This document shows positions 9,414 to 18,653 of a stretch of 64,000 bases of DNA, piece after piece (position 1 is the stretch's first letter; each line of letters starts with the position of its first letter). This DNA is from Bacteroidales bacterium (GTDB lineage: Bacteria > Bacteroidota > Bacteroidia > Bacteroidales > UBA10428), in assembly GCA_016926235.1 (NCBI GenBank), contig JAFGOZ010000028.1, positions 62,001 through 126,000 on the forward strand, in the 5' to 3' direction. A program made the position numbers and the translations under genes. Under the pieces are notes generated by a model. The model was given only the letters and a program-made list of their open reading frames with translations. It searched no databases and had not been told where the DNA came from.

Positions 9414-9789
9414 GACTAAATTCTTAAATTGAATTAATAAAGATATGAAAAACAGATGATTGATTTTGTATATTTTATTATCGATGAGAGTTTAATTGTA
9501 TTAAAAAAAGTTAATTATAATTTTGCAGCAAATGAAAATTTTTTGATATTTACATCAAATGAGATAAGGGCACTTAATTGACACATATTTAGTATTTAAG
9601 GGACATATCGGAAATGGTAAAGATATTTTTACATACATTGTAATGAAATAATAGAGATAATGTTTAGGGTAAATCATTTTTCGATTGTCAATAATATAAA
9701 GCTTATAATAAAACGAGTATTATAGTATTAATATAAAATAATTTTATTTGTATTTTCTTATATGTTACACATCTAATAAATTAAACAAT
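9414..9789. other. 376-bp divergent intergenic spacer with one candidate promoter
   Basis: This very AT-rich spacer separates the TauE gene (minus) from the first LamG gene (plus). Apart from the candidate promoter at 9495-9525 I see no ORF, hairpin or repeat of note. Confidence 0.5.
9495..9525 (+). promoter_or_regulatory. Candidate Bacteroidota promoter (ATTG-N19-TAATTTTG)
   Basis: ATTG at 9495-9498 and TAATTTTG at 9518-9525 are spaced by exactly 19 bp, matching TTTG-N19-TAnnTTTG with one mismatch in the -33 box. It would give a leader of about 255 nt for the LamG gene, which is long. Confidence 0.35.
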
Positions 9790-11004
9790 ATGAAACGATT
9801 TATTCTTTTTTTAACATGTTATTCTTTTGTTCTAAATATGACAACAAGGGCACAAATTGTGCCTCTGGTTCACTACGATTTTAACGATCCTGCCAGTACT
9901 GAGGCTATTGATATCAGTGGAAATGGTTACGATGGTACTCTTAGCATCCCTGAGGATACCTTCTGGGTAGCAGGAGTAGATGGTGGTTATGCATTGGAAG
10001 TGAAAGATACGCAGTGTGTGACTATTCCCTATTTAGGAATGGTTTCAAATATTGGGTCGGTCGCACTTTGGATGAAGAGTGATGAAGATAATACAGGTGT
10101 TGAGGCCATGTTCTGGGCAGGTGATGATCTTACCGGTTCATTAGGTAATGGATTTGGATCCCAACATGAAATGCACTTACAGATTGAGGGAGGACCTAAT
10201 TCAGCTTGGGTAGGTGGTGAATGTTCATTTTGGGCAAATGGAGAAAATGGAGGGGATCCACTAATTCAAGATGGTGATTCCACTGTTCATCTTTTTTCGG
10301 ATCCTGAAAAAGGGGATTATGCTGGGAATCCACCCGTTAATCCGATATTAATAAATGATGGTCAATGGCATCATGTCGCAGCCACATGGGGGAACGATTC
10401 AGCCAAATTGTTTATTGATGGGGGTCTTATTATGGGGAAGCTCTACTGGCCAGGCACAGGCTTTGATTTAACCCACATGTACTTGGGTATGATGGGATAC
10501 AAAAATCGCAGGTATATTGGTATAATGGATGAAGTCAGTATATATGATTATGTTTTGACTAATCAGGACGTGAGGGATTTGTATGCCGAAATAGAACTTT
10601 GTATTACCATTACAGATACTATTTGGGTTTATGATACCATTACTACTGAAGTTATTGACACAACTGTTATAACCGTACATAAGAATATTTCTGTAACCGA
10701 TTCATTAGTTCTTAATGTAACGATTACGGGAATAAACCCTCCAAACATCAAAAATACGATCAGGATTTATCCTAATCCGACTCATGATATTGTATTTATA
10801 AATACGGGTGCCAATTATTCACAAATGGGCAATTACAAGATTAGAATATTAAGTGCTTCGGGTCAGGAGATCTTTAATTCGGTTATTGAAAAACAGAATT
10901 ATGAAGTTGATTTGAGTAAATACGGGGATAAGGGATTATACTTTATTAGTATTTTGAACGGCAATAATACAATAATAGAAACCCGGAAATTAATTCTTGA
11001 ATAG
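9790..11004 (+). CDS. T9SS-secreted LamG/concanavalin A-like domain protein, paralogue 1
   Basis: Met15 of the longest frame (9790) is taken as start because it opens a signal peptide, MKRFILFLTCYSFVLN ending TTRAQ. The 404-residue product has a LamG/ConA-like jelly-roll domain over about residues 25-265 (LVHYDFNDPASTEAIDISGNG, then SVALWMKSD, then WHHVAATWGNDSAKLFIDG, then YIGIMDEVSIYDYVLT). A spacer and a T9SS type A sorting domain follow (IRIYPNPTHDIVFINTG to the end). It has no visible catalytic signature, so carbohydrate or matrix binding is the safest role. It lies 30 bp upstream of a paralogue with the same layout, so the two are tandem duplicates and probably co-transcribed. Confidence 0.85.
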   Translation: MKRFILFLTCYSFVLNMTTRAQIVPLVHYDFNDPASTEAIDISGNGYDGTLSIPEDTFWVAGVDGGYALEVKDTQCVTIPYLGMVSNIGSVALWMKSDEDNTGVEAMFWAGDDLTGSLGNGFGSQHEMHLQIEGGPNSAWVGGECSFWANGENGGDPLIQDGDSTVHLFSDPEKGDYAGNPPVNPILINDGQWHHVAATWGNDSAKLFIDGGLIMGKLYWPGTGFDLTHMYLGMMGYKNRRYIGIMDEVSIYDYVLTNQDVRDLYAEIELCITITDTIWVYDTITTEVIDTTVITVHKNISVTDSLVLNVTITGINPPNIKNTIRIYPNPTHDIVFINTGANYSQMGNYKIRILSASGQEIFNSVIEKQNYEVDLSKYGDKGLYFISILNGNNTIIETRKLILE

Positions 11005-11034
11005 TTAATTATAAATTTTAAAAAAACAATAATC

Positions 11035-12258
11035 ATGAAACATATATTTCTTTTTATATTATGCTTTTGTATGCTTGCAGATTTTACAGCAAGAGGACAA
11101 GCTGAGTTACTGGTACACTACAAGTTCAATGAGGATTCAGGATCTATAGCTGCTGATGCCAGTGGTAATGAAAACTATGGTGTTCTTAATAATAATGGGA
11201 ATTGGGTAGAAGGAAGATTTAACAGGGCACTTGAATTTGCTGAAAGTTTGAAAGTTACTATTCCATATCTAGCAATGACCTCAGAATCCGGATCAGTTTC
11301 AATGTGGATATTGTGTAAACCACCTACACCTAATAATCTTATCAGTACCTTGTTTTGGGCTGGGATACCCAAAACTTCAGATGGTACATATGGTAATGGC
11401 TTTGGAAATCATCATGAAATGCATATGCACATTGAAGGATATGTTAACAATATATGGGACGGTGGAGAACTTTCGTTTTGGGCAAATGGAGAAAATGGAG
11501 GGGATCCTGATTTTGCGGATGGTGATTCCACAGTTCATCTTTTTTCGGATCCTGATAAAGGTATATATGCTGGAAATCCTCCGGTTAACTCAATATTGGT
11601 AAATGATAGTATCTGGCATCATGTTGTAAGCACCTGGGATGGAATGTATAACACAGCCTGCTTGTATATTGATGGGTCTTTAGTTATGCAAAAAGATTAC
11701 TGGCCAGGTTTGGGCTATGATTTAACAGATATGTTCCTGGGTCAAATGGGTGCTGGTAATCGCATTTATAATGGTTTGATGGATGATGTACGTATTTATT
11801 CTGATCCTTTGACTTTGGATGAGGTTGTGGATTTATATAATTATATTGAACCTCTTGAACAATGTACATACACTATCTGGGTTACCGATACCTTTACTAC
11901 CGAAATTTTTGACACAACGTATGTAACTGTTTACGATACCGTTTATGTACCGGATACATTAGACATAGATGTTACAATTGCAGGTGCAAGTCCACCAAAC
12001 AATACGAATACAATAAAAATATATTCCAATTCGGGTAATGATATCATATATATAAATTCGGGCACCAATTATCTGCAAATGAGCAATTATTCAATTCAAA
12101 TTGTAAATTCTTCCGAACAGGAAATCTTTACTTCACTCTTTAATCAGCCAATATTTGATATAGACGTTGATGAATTCTTAGATACAGGTAGATTCTTCAT
12201 TTATATACTGAATGAAAGCAGTGCAATAATAGAGACCCGAAAATTGATACTGGAATAA
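11035..12258 (+). CDS. T9SS-secreted LamG/concanavalin A-like domain protein, paralogue 2
   Basis: This 407-residue tandem paralogue of the preceding gene has the same signal peptide, LamG jelly-roll and sorting-domain order. The signal peptide ends TARGQ. The LamG domain runs about 22-265, with WHHVVSTWDG and LYIDGSLVM. The C-terminal domain is a degenerate T9SS sorting domain: the usual YPNP is YSNSGND here, while the end motif TRKLILE is kept. The central FWANGENGGDP and DGDSTVHLFSDP segments are near identical to paralogue 1 down to the DNA. A surface or extracellular binding protein is inferred. A hairpin terminator follows 29 bp after the stop. Confidence 0.83.
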   Translation: MKHIFLFILCFCMLADFTARGQAELLVHYKFNEDSGSIAADASGNENYGVLNNNGNWVEGRFNRALEFAESLKVTIPYLAMTSESGSVSMWILCKPPTPNNLISTLFWAGIPKTSDGTYGNGFGNHHEMHMHIEGYVNNIWDGGELSFWANGENGGDPDFADGDSTVHLFSDPDKGIYAGNPPVNSILVNDSIWHHVVSTWDGMYNTACLYIDGSLVMQKDYWPGLGYDLTDMFLGQMGAGNRIYNGLMDDVRIYSDPLTLDEVVDLYNYIEPLEQCTYTIWVTDTFTTEIFDTTYVTVYDTVYVPDTLDIDVTIAGASPPNNTNTIKIYSNSGNDIIYINSGTNYLQMSNYSIQIVNSSEQEIFTSLFNQPIFDIDVDEFLDTGRFFIYILNESSAIIETRKLILE

Positions 12259-12286
12259 AAAAATACCAGGCAAACCGAAATTAGTT

Positions 12287-12341
12287 AGATACGTGATATT
12301 TAATCACTCAGATAGCTTAATTAAACATCACGTATCTTTTT
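12287..12341 (+). terminator. Intrinsic terminator after the LamG pair
   Basis: AGATACGTGATATTTA at 12287-12302 pairs with its near-complement TTAAACATCACGTATCT at 12321-12337 (one mismatch in about 16), followed directly by a T-run. It lies just past the plus-strand LamG operon. Confidence 0.75.
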
Positions 12342-12392
12342 TACTAAAATAGGTGGATTTAATGATATAAAATGGAATATAATACAAGTAAA

Positions 12393-13013
12393 TTAAAATC
12401 CAAAATCACAACCAAAAGTAACCCGTGAAAATTTAAACTCGCCATCAGGACTGGCAAAGTCAACTGCAAGGTAGGTATTAAGCGGATTGCCATCATTTGG
12501 TATTTTAAACCCTATCTGGGTCCTGTAATTTATACCATTACCTGTTATTTCTTTAAATTTGTAAAAGTTGTATAGCAATCCCACGCCTAGGTTAATATCG
12601 TTTTCATCTTCTAAAGGAATATGATAGGAAGCAACTGCCCCGGGTGTAAGACGCCAATAAGCGAAAGTGTACATTTCGCTATTTATAGTAATTAATTTAG
12701 GAGCCCAACCTCCTTCAAGAAAGCCATCAATATAAGTGTTTTCAGCTACTTCGTAACTTACAAATCCTCTAAGGGTAAAAAACAAGAATATTTCAGTAAA
12801 TCCATCTTTTGTTGTTACTGTCATTCCTGAAGTTTTATCTTCAATAAAGTTTTCAATATAATTATTTACTCCTTTGGGATTAAAATATCCAATACCACTT
12901 CCAAATCCATAAGTTATCTTTTCATCAGGATCACTACGTGAGGATTCCTGAGCTGAAATAAATAAAGTAAAACATAACATCGTTGCAATCGTTGTTGTTC
13001 TAATTCTGTTCAT
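12393..13013 (-). CDS. Outer-membrane beta-barrel-like protein, unknown function
   Basis: This 206-residue protein begins with a signal peptide ending near residue 21 (FISAQ). The mature part shows alternating amphipathic strands rich in aromatic residues and glycine (GFGSGIGYFNPKG, LRGFVSYEVAENTYIDGFLEGGW, NLGVGLLYNFYKFK) and ends in aromatic FKFSRVTFGCDFGF, as expected for an 8-stranded outer-membrane barrel. I do not recognise a specific family. It is convergent with the LamG genes and divergent from a small lipoprotein gene. Confidence 0.65.
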   Translation of the reverse strand: MNRIRTTTIATMLCFTLFISAQESSRSDPDEKITYGFGSGIGYFNPKGVNNYIENFIEDKTSGMTVTTKDGFTEIFLFFTLRGFVSYEVAENTYIDGFLEGGWAPKLITINSEMYTFAYWRLTPGAVASYHIPLEDENDINLGVGLLYNFYKFKEITGNGINYRTQIGFKIPNDGNPLNTYLAVDFASPDGEFKFSRVTFGCDFGF

Positions 13014-13241
13014 AATCTTTATTTTATAAGTTTACAGTGCGTTAATATAGTTATTTTATTTGTGCCAACTACAAAAATGTTTTTAACAGGAGTTATGGAG
13101 TATAATTATAGACAAATTATAAATTTAATATGTTTTAATACAAATAAGGTTCTTGTCAGTTGTTAACACTACTAAATATCCTGCTTTACTATTTGGATAA
13201 TTTATAGTAATTTGCCAATATTAATTAATAAATTAAAGGGA

Positions 13242-13664
13242 ATGTTAAATAAAAAATTTGTTTTAGCAGCAACAGCAGTATTGACTATGGTTATGTTATT
13301 ATCAAGTTGTGAAGAAGAAGAAAATAATAACCACAAACCAAAATATGAACCATATGGGCCAAGTATTGTAATAACTGATCATGGTATTCATTCGGATCAG
13401 ACATTAAATGCAGGCTCTGAATTTAAAGTTGTATGGGTTGCCAATAAAGGAGACAATGATCTGGCATTATTCACAATTACCCGTGATGGAATAATTCTGT
13501 CAGGATATCCAAAGACAGATATTCCAACTGAACTTTATTATGATTCAACAATACTTTCAACGCCTTTATCTCCCGGTGTATTTTTATATGAGGTGGAAAT
13601 TACAGACAAGATAGGATTAAGGGATTCTGTTAGTTTTTATATTTACATTCAAGAGAATCAATAA
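13242..13664 (+). CDS. Hypothetical lipoprotein
   Basis: The start at 13242 (Met11 of the longest frame) is preferred because AAAGGGA lies just before it and the protein then opens with a compact lipoprotein signal, MLNKKFVLAATAVLTMVMLLSSC. The lipobox LSSC is followed by an acidic EEEENNN stretch, a common surface-lipoprotein export signal in Bacteroidota. The rest, about 115 residues, looks like a single Ig-like beta-sandwich (FKVVWVANKGDNDLALFTITRDG and GVFLYEVEITDKIGLRDSVSFYIYI). Function unknown. It lies 42 bp upstream of another unknown exported protein on the same strand, so the two are likely co-transcribed. Confidence 0.7.
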   Translation: MLNKKFVLAATAVLTMVMLLSSCEEEENNNHKPKYEPYGPSIVITDHGIHSDQTLNAGSEFKVVWVANKGDNDLALFTITRDGIILSGYPKTDIPTELYYDSTILSTPLSPGVFLYEVEITDKIGLRDSVSFYIYIQENQ

Positions 13665-13706
13665 TATTTGTCACATCTTGATTTTTGATATAATAATTAA
13701 TCTTAT

Positions 13707-14639
13707 ATGGTTAAAAGATTTAATTTAAGATTATGCATAATATTCTTCCATATTTTTACAATATCTGTTAATGCTCAGGATCAGATAATCTATTTAAACG
13801 GAGAGGAAGATTATGTAGATAAGATTGTGGAGGTTAAGAATGACTCTCTTACTTACATTACCTTTAAAAAATATAAAAAAGCACCTCTGTACCTGGTAAA
13901 AGGATATTACCTGACAATTGATACCAGGGAAAATATGAAAAAAGGATACTTTAGGCGTGAGAGAGAATATTTTGAAATTGACTCTATTTATCATGCAGAA
14001 TATTACAGTAAAAAGCGGGGAGAAATCGACCCGGTAAATGAATATATAACGTCTATATTACCTGACGATTTTTCTACTTTAAATTACGAGAAAGGCTATT
14101 ACATTACACATAGTTTTGATACTATTTATACCTTGCTTTCGAGATTTGACAATCCTGAGTACAATAATGTGTGTTGTATTGTACGAAGGGATTCATCAAA
14201 ATACGAGATTCTAACAGCACACTCAATATTTGCTTATGCAATAGGAGATCAAAAGTATTTGAATTTTTTTTCATCCCCGAAAAAGGAGAAACAAGCATAT
14301 TTTTTCATCAAGCTTGAGATAGATGGGGAAATGAATTTATACTCAAAACCTGAACTTCCTTTTGATAAGGGTGGTTTCTTTATTATTAACAAAAAAGGAT
14401 TAGCCGAATTTTATGCTGTTTCAACAGAAGACGAATGCTGTTATGATGATCTGGATGGTTTTAATATAATAGTTATATCGATTGATTCAAACATTAGTTC
14501 CAATACTTTCATGAGTGTATTACTTGCCCTTGTATCTGACTGTGAAATGCTCGCCATGAAAATTAAATCGGGATTTTATACGAAAATGGATATTGTGCAG
14601 ATTGTGAATGAATATAATAAATGTGGAGCTACAAATTAA
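13707..14639 (+). CDS. Hypothetical exported protein
   Basis: This 310-residue protein has a signal peptide ending near residue 23 (ISVNAQ). I recognise no domain. The mature part is rich in Tyr, Lys and Asp, and the early segment (QIIYLNGEEDYVDKIVEVKNDSLTYITFKKYKK) resembles the start of many Bacteroidota proteins that begin with a short beta-rich lead. Three Cys pairs or near-pairs (VCCIV, DECCYDD, KCG at the end) are notable in a protein predicted to reach the periplasm, where they could form disulfides. It is convergent with the WD40-caspase gene, only 34 bp away, and lies downstream of a lipoprotein gene. Confidence 0.6.
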   Translation: MVKRFNLRLCIIFFHIFTISVNAQDQIIYLNGEEDYVDKIVEVKNDSLTYITFKKYKKAPLYLVKGYYLTIDTRENMKKGYFRREREYFEIDSIYHAEYYSKKRGEIDPVNEYITSILPDDFSTLNYEKGYYITHSFDTIYTLLSRFDNPEYNNVCCIVRRDSSKYEILTAHSIFAYAIGDQKYLNFFSSPKKEKQAYFFIKLEIDGEMNLYSKPELPFDKGGFFIINKKGLAEFYAVSTEDECCYDDLDGFNIIVISIDSNISSNTFMSVLLALVSDCEMLAMKIKSGFYTKMDIVQIVNEYNKCGATN

Positions 14640-14673
14640 TCTTACAGATACCACAAGGTAATTATAGCATTTT

Positions 14674-17600
14674 TCAATAGTATTTATAAATTAAATTCTG
14701 AAACTCGTTCGAATTTGACCTTGATAAAGGTCTTTGCCGGCTTTTGGTAAGACGCTCCACTTCCTTTTGTACATAGTCCAGGAGTTCATTAGTGTAAACA
14801 TAACCATCCTTATCCAGGTCGGCCTCATGGCTTTGTATCCCATGAATTAAAGAGTAAGTAAAAACTCCGTTCTTCCATTCAGGGCTCTCGTAAGCACATT
14901 CATACCCACCGGCAGAGCTGAACACGTATGCACCGGTTGAGCGGCTAAAGTCATTGAATAACTCGCACATAAGCTTAAAACTAATGGCTGAGGTTAATGT
15001 AGTATTGGATCCTACAGCTACTATCTTAGCTCCGCGATAGGTTACTTTGCCTGATCTGTCGTCTTCAACCTCCGAAACAAACGCATCTTCCTTATCAATC
15101 AGTCCGGAGTAGCAGGCATCAATAAAAATAGTTCGCGTATTGGCGGGTATGCCATCCACAAGTTGCTCCAGCAGGTTGTAGTTTATGCCGCCATTTGAAG
15201 GATTCCCAAAATCAATTGTATAGGATGCCAGATAGTAATCTTTTTTATCGTCAATGATCCCATGACCGGCATAAAAGATCATCACCATATCGTCGGGTTG
15301 TGATTTTTTTAATTCGTTCCTGAGTTTTAAAAGGTTCTCAATAGTAACGTCTTTGTTTACAAGTAAAAACTTCTTCACTTCGCCAAATCTGTAATTTTCT
15401 GAGAAAGAGGTTAAAAAGTCTGTTGCATCTTTTGAAGCATAGGTAAGATTCATTGTTTCATCTGCATATTCAGATGCACCCATAGCAATAATATATAATG
15501 TGCGGGGTTTGGGAGTTACAGGCACATAATAATTAACCATAATCTCCGAATTAGAGAGTAAGTTATTGGAGTTAATACCTCCAATTTCAATTCTATTATA
15601 ACCACTTATCATGGGTATATTTATTTTCTGTGAAATTGTCTCCTTCTTATTGTTTATTAACAGTCCCTTTTTACCATATAATACAATGTTGTTCCTGTAA
15701 ATATTCAGAGTAAACGAACTGGAATGTGGATTTCGGATTTCCAGGTCAAGGGTGATCTCTTCCGGGTTGAATAGCATTTCAACTTCTTTTTTATTACGAA
15801 TAGTAATAACTGGCAATGAATCAGTATAATTACTGATTCGGGGCATTGGCATATTCGCCATCCTTTTATTTACCGCTTTTTCCAATATCTCAATAGTTGC
15901 CGCGTCTGAACAACCAGTTTTTTTAACTACTTTATCCGGACGGTTGTAGATTACATCGTATTCATTAAAAAAATGTGTTTCCCCGTTCTCATAAAAACCA
16001 ATGTTACTCAGGGCGTATCGGGAGCAGGAATAGTAATTTTCAGGCGTGTATACCAGATAGTTAGGCGAATCGTAAAAACCAATAAAACAAGCCAGTAATT
16101 GATGGGACATCAGGTCCCACATTTTTATTTCTCCATCTGCCCCGGCAGTTATAAAAAATCTGTCGTCATAACTTATATCCATGTCAAAAATCTCTCCCTC
16201 ATGGGCTTTTAAACTATCTGTTGCCTGGTTGGTTCCGGTATTAAAAAAATAGATAGTACCGTTTTTACTTCCGGCCAAAAGTATTGGGGAATAGATTGCC
16301 AAAGCAAGTGAGGTTATTTTATTCTCATGTTTTCCATAGAGATTGGTTTCTTTTTTTATTCTCATATCATAGCCTACAATCCCGTTTTTTTTATACGCCA
16401 AATATATATGTTCCATATCATTGTCCAGTATTGCATCAACTACCTGATCAGGGAATCCGATTGAATGCGGATAAAATTTTGATTCCGGTTTTCCGTTATT
16501 TAAATGGTATTTTTCAGCATAGGTTATAACTGAATAAACTGACTTGCCTGAATCTCCCGGAAGAAGAAGGGGATCAAGGAGGCTGTAGGACAGATCCATT
16601 ATATTTTCACTAAAACTTTCATTGCATTTGATTTTAATTATGCGGTATGATGAATCCACTATGAACAGGCTTGTATCGGCATTGCAGAATTCAATAGCCT
16701 TTGAAATCCATCCATGCGACTTGTATTTTTTTATAATTTGGCCTTGCAGATCAGCAATAACTATTCTCTTATCCCATCCAATGGAGGCAATATATTTTTT
16801 ATCAGGGCTGATGGAAATCTTTTGAACCCTTCCCGAGTGCAATTTCAGGTTATTGAAATTAAGTGCGGAGGGGTCAAACATACGGATCTGGTTATCCGTA
16901 TATCCTCCAAAAAATCCATATTCACCCGGAATAAATGCAAGACTGATGGGTTGAGCAACAATCGTTTGGTAAGTATCTATAAGTTTGTCTTGCAGGAAAG
17001 TCCGGTATTGAACCTCATTGACGGATGAAACAACAGCCATAATTGTACCCGTGCTGTTCACAGTTACATGTAACCTTGTGTAATCTGTTTGATTGGATGT
17101 ATAGAGGGAAGCCGAACTTGTTTTTGAAATGTTTTCCCATATTTTATATACCCCGTCTCTTCCCAAACTGATAAAACCGCTATTGTCAGGCAAAGGTGTA
17201 ATGCCCTGAATAGTCCCGGTATGTTCATTATATTCCAGGTAAAATATGGATGTTAAATCGGGATCATCCAGATTACTGATATCAAATGTTGTGATATTTC
17301 CCTTATTAAAACCGGCTAAAAGTAATTTACTATCCTGGCTGATAGTCAGGCATGATATGCTTTCTTCCTGCGTAGCGAAATTTGTAAAAAACTCAAAATC
17401 TGAGTTGAAAACATTTATGATATGGCTCTCATCGCATGTAAAAAACCATTTTTTATCAGGTGAAAATATCATGCCGGAGATGTTTGCAGCAAAACCTTCA
17501 AGTCTTTTTTTCTCACTTTTTGACATCACATCCCAAATAATGACGGTACTATCATTACCGGTAGTAAGAATATATTTTCCATCGGGTGATATCCTGATAA

Positions 17601-18018
17601 TCTTGACGGGATATCCTGCCTCAATGATTTTTTCTATTGCAAAACTGCAAATATCCATAAGATAAATGGCACCTGAAACAGTAACACATACCACTTTTTT
17701 GTCAAGCTCAGAAATATCTATTGAGGTTATTTCTTCTTCAATAATCCATGAGTGGATTTGCAGATTTTTTTCCATATCCCATAGCACCAGTTGTTTGTCA
17801 TCCGTTCCATATGTATAGAGGTAATTATTTTTAACGGATGATCCGGCCATACGAATTGTGCCGAGTTGTCCCTTATTTATCAAAAGACGTACATCCTGTG
17901 TAAAGGATTTTGCAAATGGATACAGAATTGCTATAACGAGTGCTAAAGCTCTGATGTTAAAAAGGATTTTACGATGTACCAATCCCATCAGGGGAATATA
18001 AATTTTGTCATAATTCAT
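14674..18018 (-). CDS. WD40-repeat protein with C-terminal caspase (C14) peptidase domain
   Basis: This 1114-residue protein is predicted to be exported or membrane-tethered: a hydrophobic stretch at about 18-37 ends near SFTQ. Residues about 45-660 carry many WD40-type blades, for example YVFTxGxDGEIKMWDL-like ends seen as FFITAGADGEIKMWDLMS and YILTTGNDSTVIIWDV. About 720-830 is a beta-sandwich linker. About 835-1100 is a caspase-like domain with the catalytic dyad H919 (YAGHG) and C969 (DACYSG). After the dyad comes a canonical EF-hand loop, D1067-L-D-K-D-G through E1078, suggesting Ca2+ control. This resembles prokaryotic metacaspase-like proteins with sensor repeats. It is probably a regulated protease; the trigger and substrate are unknown. 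A second start at Met11 is possible. Confidence 0.85.
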   Translation of the reverse strand: MNYDKIYIPLMGLVHRKILFNIRALALVIAILYPFAKSFTQDVRLLINKGQLGTIRMAGSSVKNNYLYTYGTDDKQLVLWDMEKNLQIHSWIIEEEITSIDISELDKKVVCVTVSGAIYLMDICSFAIEKIIEAGYPVKIIRISPDGKYILTTGNDSTVIIWDVMSKSEKKRLEGFAANISGMIFSPDKKWFFTCDESHIINVFNSDFEFFTNFATQEESISCLTISQDSKLLLAGFNKGNITTFDISNLDDPDLTSIFYLEYNEHTGTIQGITPLPDNSGFISLGRDGVYKIWENISKTSSASLYTSNQTDYTRLHVTVNSTGTIMAVVSSVNEVQYRTFLQDKLIDTYQTIVAQPISLAFIPGEYGFFGGYTDNQIRMFDPSALNFNNLKLHSGRVQKISISPDKKYIASIGWDKRIVIADLQGQIIKKYKSHGWISKAIEFCNADTSLFIVDSSYRIIKIKCNESFSENIMDLSYSLLDPLLLPGDSGKSVYSVITYAEKYHLNNGKPESKFYPHSIGFPDQVVDAILDNDMEHIYLAYKKNGIVGYDMRIKKETNLYGKHENKITSLALAIYSPILLAGSKNGTIYFFNTGTNQATDSLKAHEGEIFDMDISYDDRFFITAGADGEIKMWDLMSHQLLACFIGFYDSPNYLVYTPENYYSCSRYALSNIGFYENGETHFFNEYDVIYNRPDKVVKKTGCSDAATIEILEKAVNKRMANMPMPRISNYTDSLPVITIRNKKEVEMLFNPEEITLDLEIRNPHSSSFTLNIYRNNIVLYGKKGLLINNKKETISQKINIPMISGYNRIEIGGINSNNLLSNSEIMVNYYVPVTPKPRTLYIIAMGASEYADETMNLTYASKDATDFLTSFSENYRFGEVKKFLLVNKDVTIENLLKLRNELKKSQPDDMVMIFYAGHGIIDDKKDYYLASYTIDFGNPSNGGINYNLLEQLVDGIPANTRTIFIDACYSGLIDKEDAFVSEVEDDRSGKVTYRGAKIVAVGSNTTLTSAISFKLMCELFNDFSRSTGAYVFSSAGGYECAYESPEWKNGVFTYSLIHGIQSHEADLDKDGYVYTNELLDYVQKEVERLTKSRQRPLSRSNSNEFQNLIYKYY

Positions 18019-18073
18019 AAGAAAAAATCGTTTGTATATAATAATTCAGGAAAGAATATCTTTTCTTAACAAA

Positions 18074-18081
18074 TATATTTG
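18074..18081 (+). promoter_or_regulatory. Candidate promoter -7 box (TATATTTG)
   Basis: TATATTTG matches TAnnTTTG and lies 44 bp before the start at 18125. It also argues against the longer frame starting at 18032, which would begin upstream of this box. Confidence 0.4.
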
Positions 18082-18124
18082 TTTTTTTTGCATGGTTGTT
18101 CGTGTAAAATTAAAAATTGAAGAA

Positions 18125-18637
18125 ATGAATTCAAGACCACTAACACCCAATGAACAGGCTTTTGTGAACAAACATCTCAGAAATTTAAAAAGGGGTTCAG
18201 TTATTGGTTTCATTTTTCTTTTGTTTGTTACAGGGGCCCTAAACGGAGGATATCTGTATTTCAGGTATCTCTCACCTTATGAAAAGCAAAAGACCTGGAT
18301 GATTATTACAATACTGTTCATCGATATTTTAATAATGGGAGGTTTTTTTTACCTGGCGCTTTATCATAAACGGAGTAAAAATATAGGGATAAGTGAGGTA
18401 ATAAGAATTTCAGGTGTTTATAGTTACTCATTAGAAAGTGATACTGCTATTCTGGAGCATCAAATTGGTGATAGAAAAGTTATTTTGAAAAATGTTTTAT
18501 CGAAACACCTGAAAAAGGGGGAATCTGTTACAGCAGAAGCAGTTGTAATTACCCGACCAATTGGAAAGAAAGGATATTTTATTGACACTTTGGTTTTATC
18601 GGTTAATGAAAAGTATTTTGTGGATAGAGAAAAGTAA
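18125..18637 (+). CDS. Small membrane protein, unknown function
   Basis: The start at 18125 (MNSRPLTPN) is chosen because a purine-rich GAAGAA precedes it and the upstream in-frame part would overlap a candidate promoter. The 170-residue product has two transmembrane helices (about 25-45, GSVIGFIFLLFVTGALNGGYLYF, and about 60-80, WMIITILFIDILIMGGFFYLAL). A 90-residue soluble C-terminal part rich in beta-strand follows (VYSYSLESDTAILEHQIGDRKVIL). I recognise no family. It is divergent from the WD40-caspase gene and 17 bp upstream of a GNAT gene, so it may be co-transcribed with the latter. Confidence 0.65.
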   Translation: MNSRPLTPNEQAFVNKHLRNLKRGSVIGFIFLLFVTGALNGGYLYFRYLSPYEKQKTWMIITILFIDILIMGGFFYLALYHKRSKNIGISEVIRISGVYSYSLESDTAILEHQIGDRKVILKNVLSKHLKKGESVTAEAVVITRPIGKKGYFIDTLVLSVNEKYFVDREK

Positions 18638-18653
18638 ATTTAATTCATTATTA

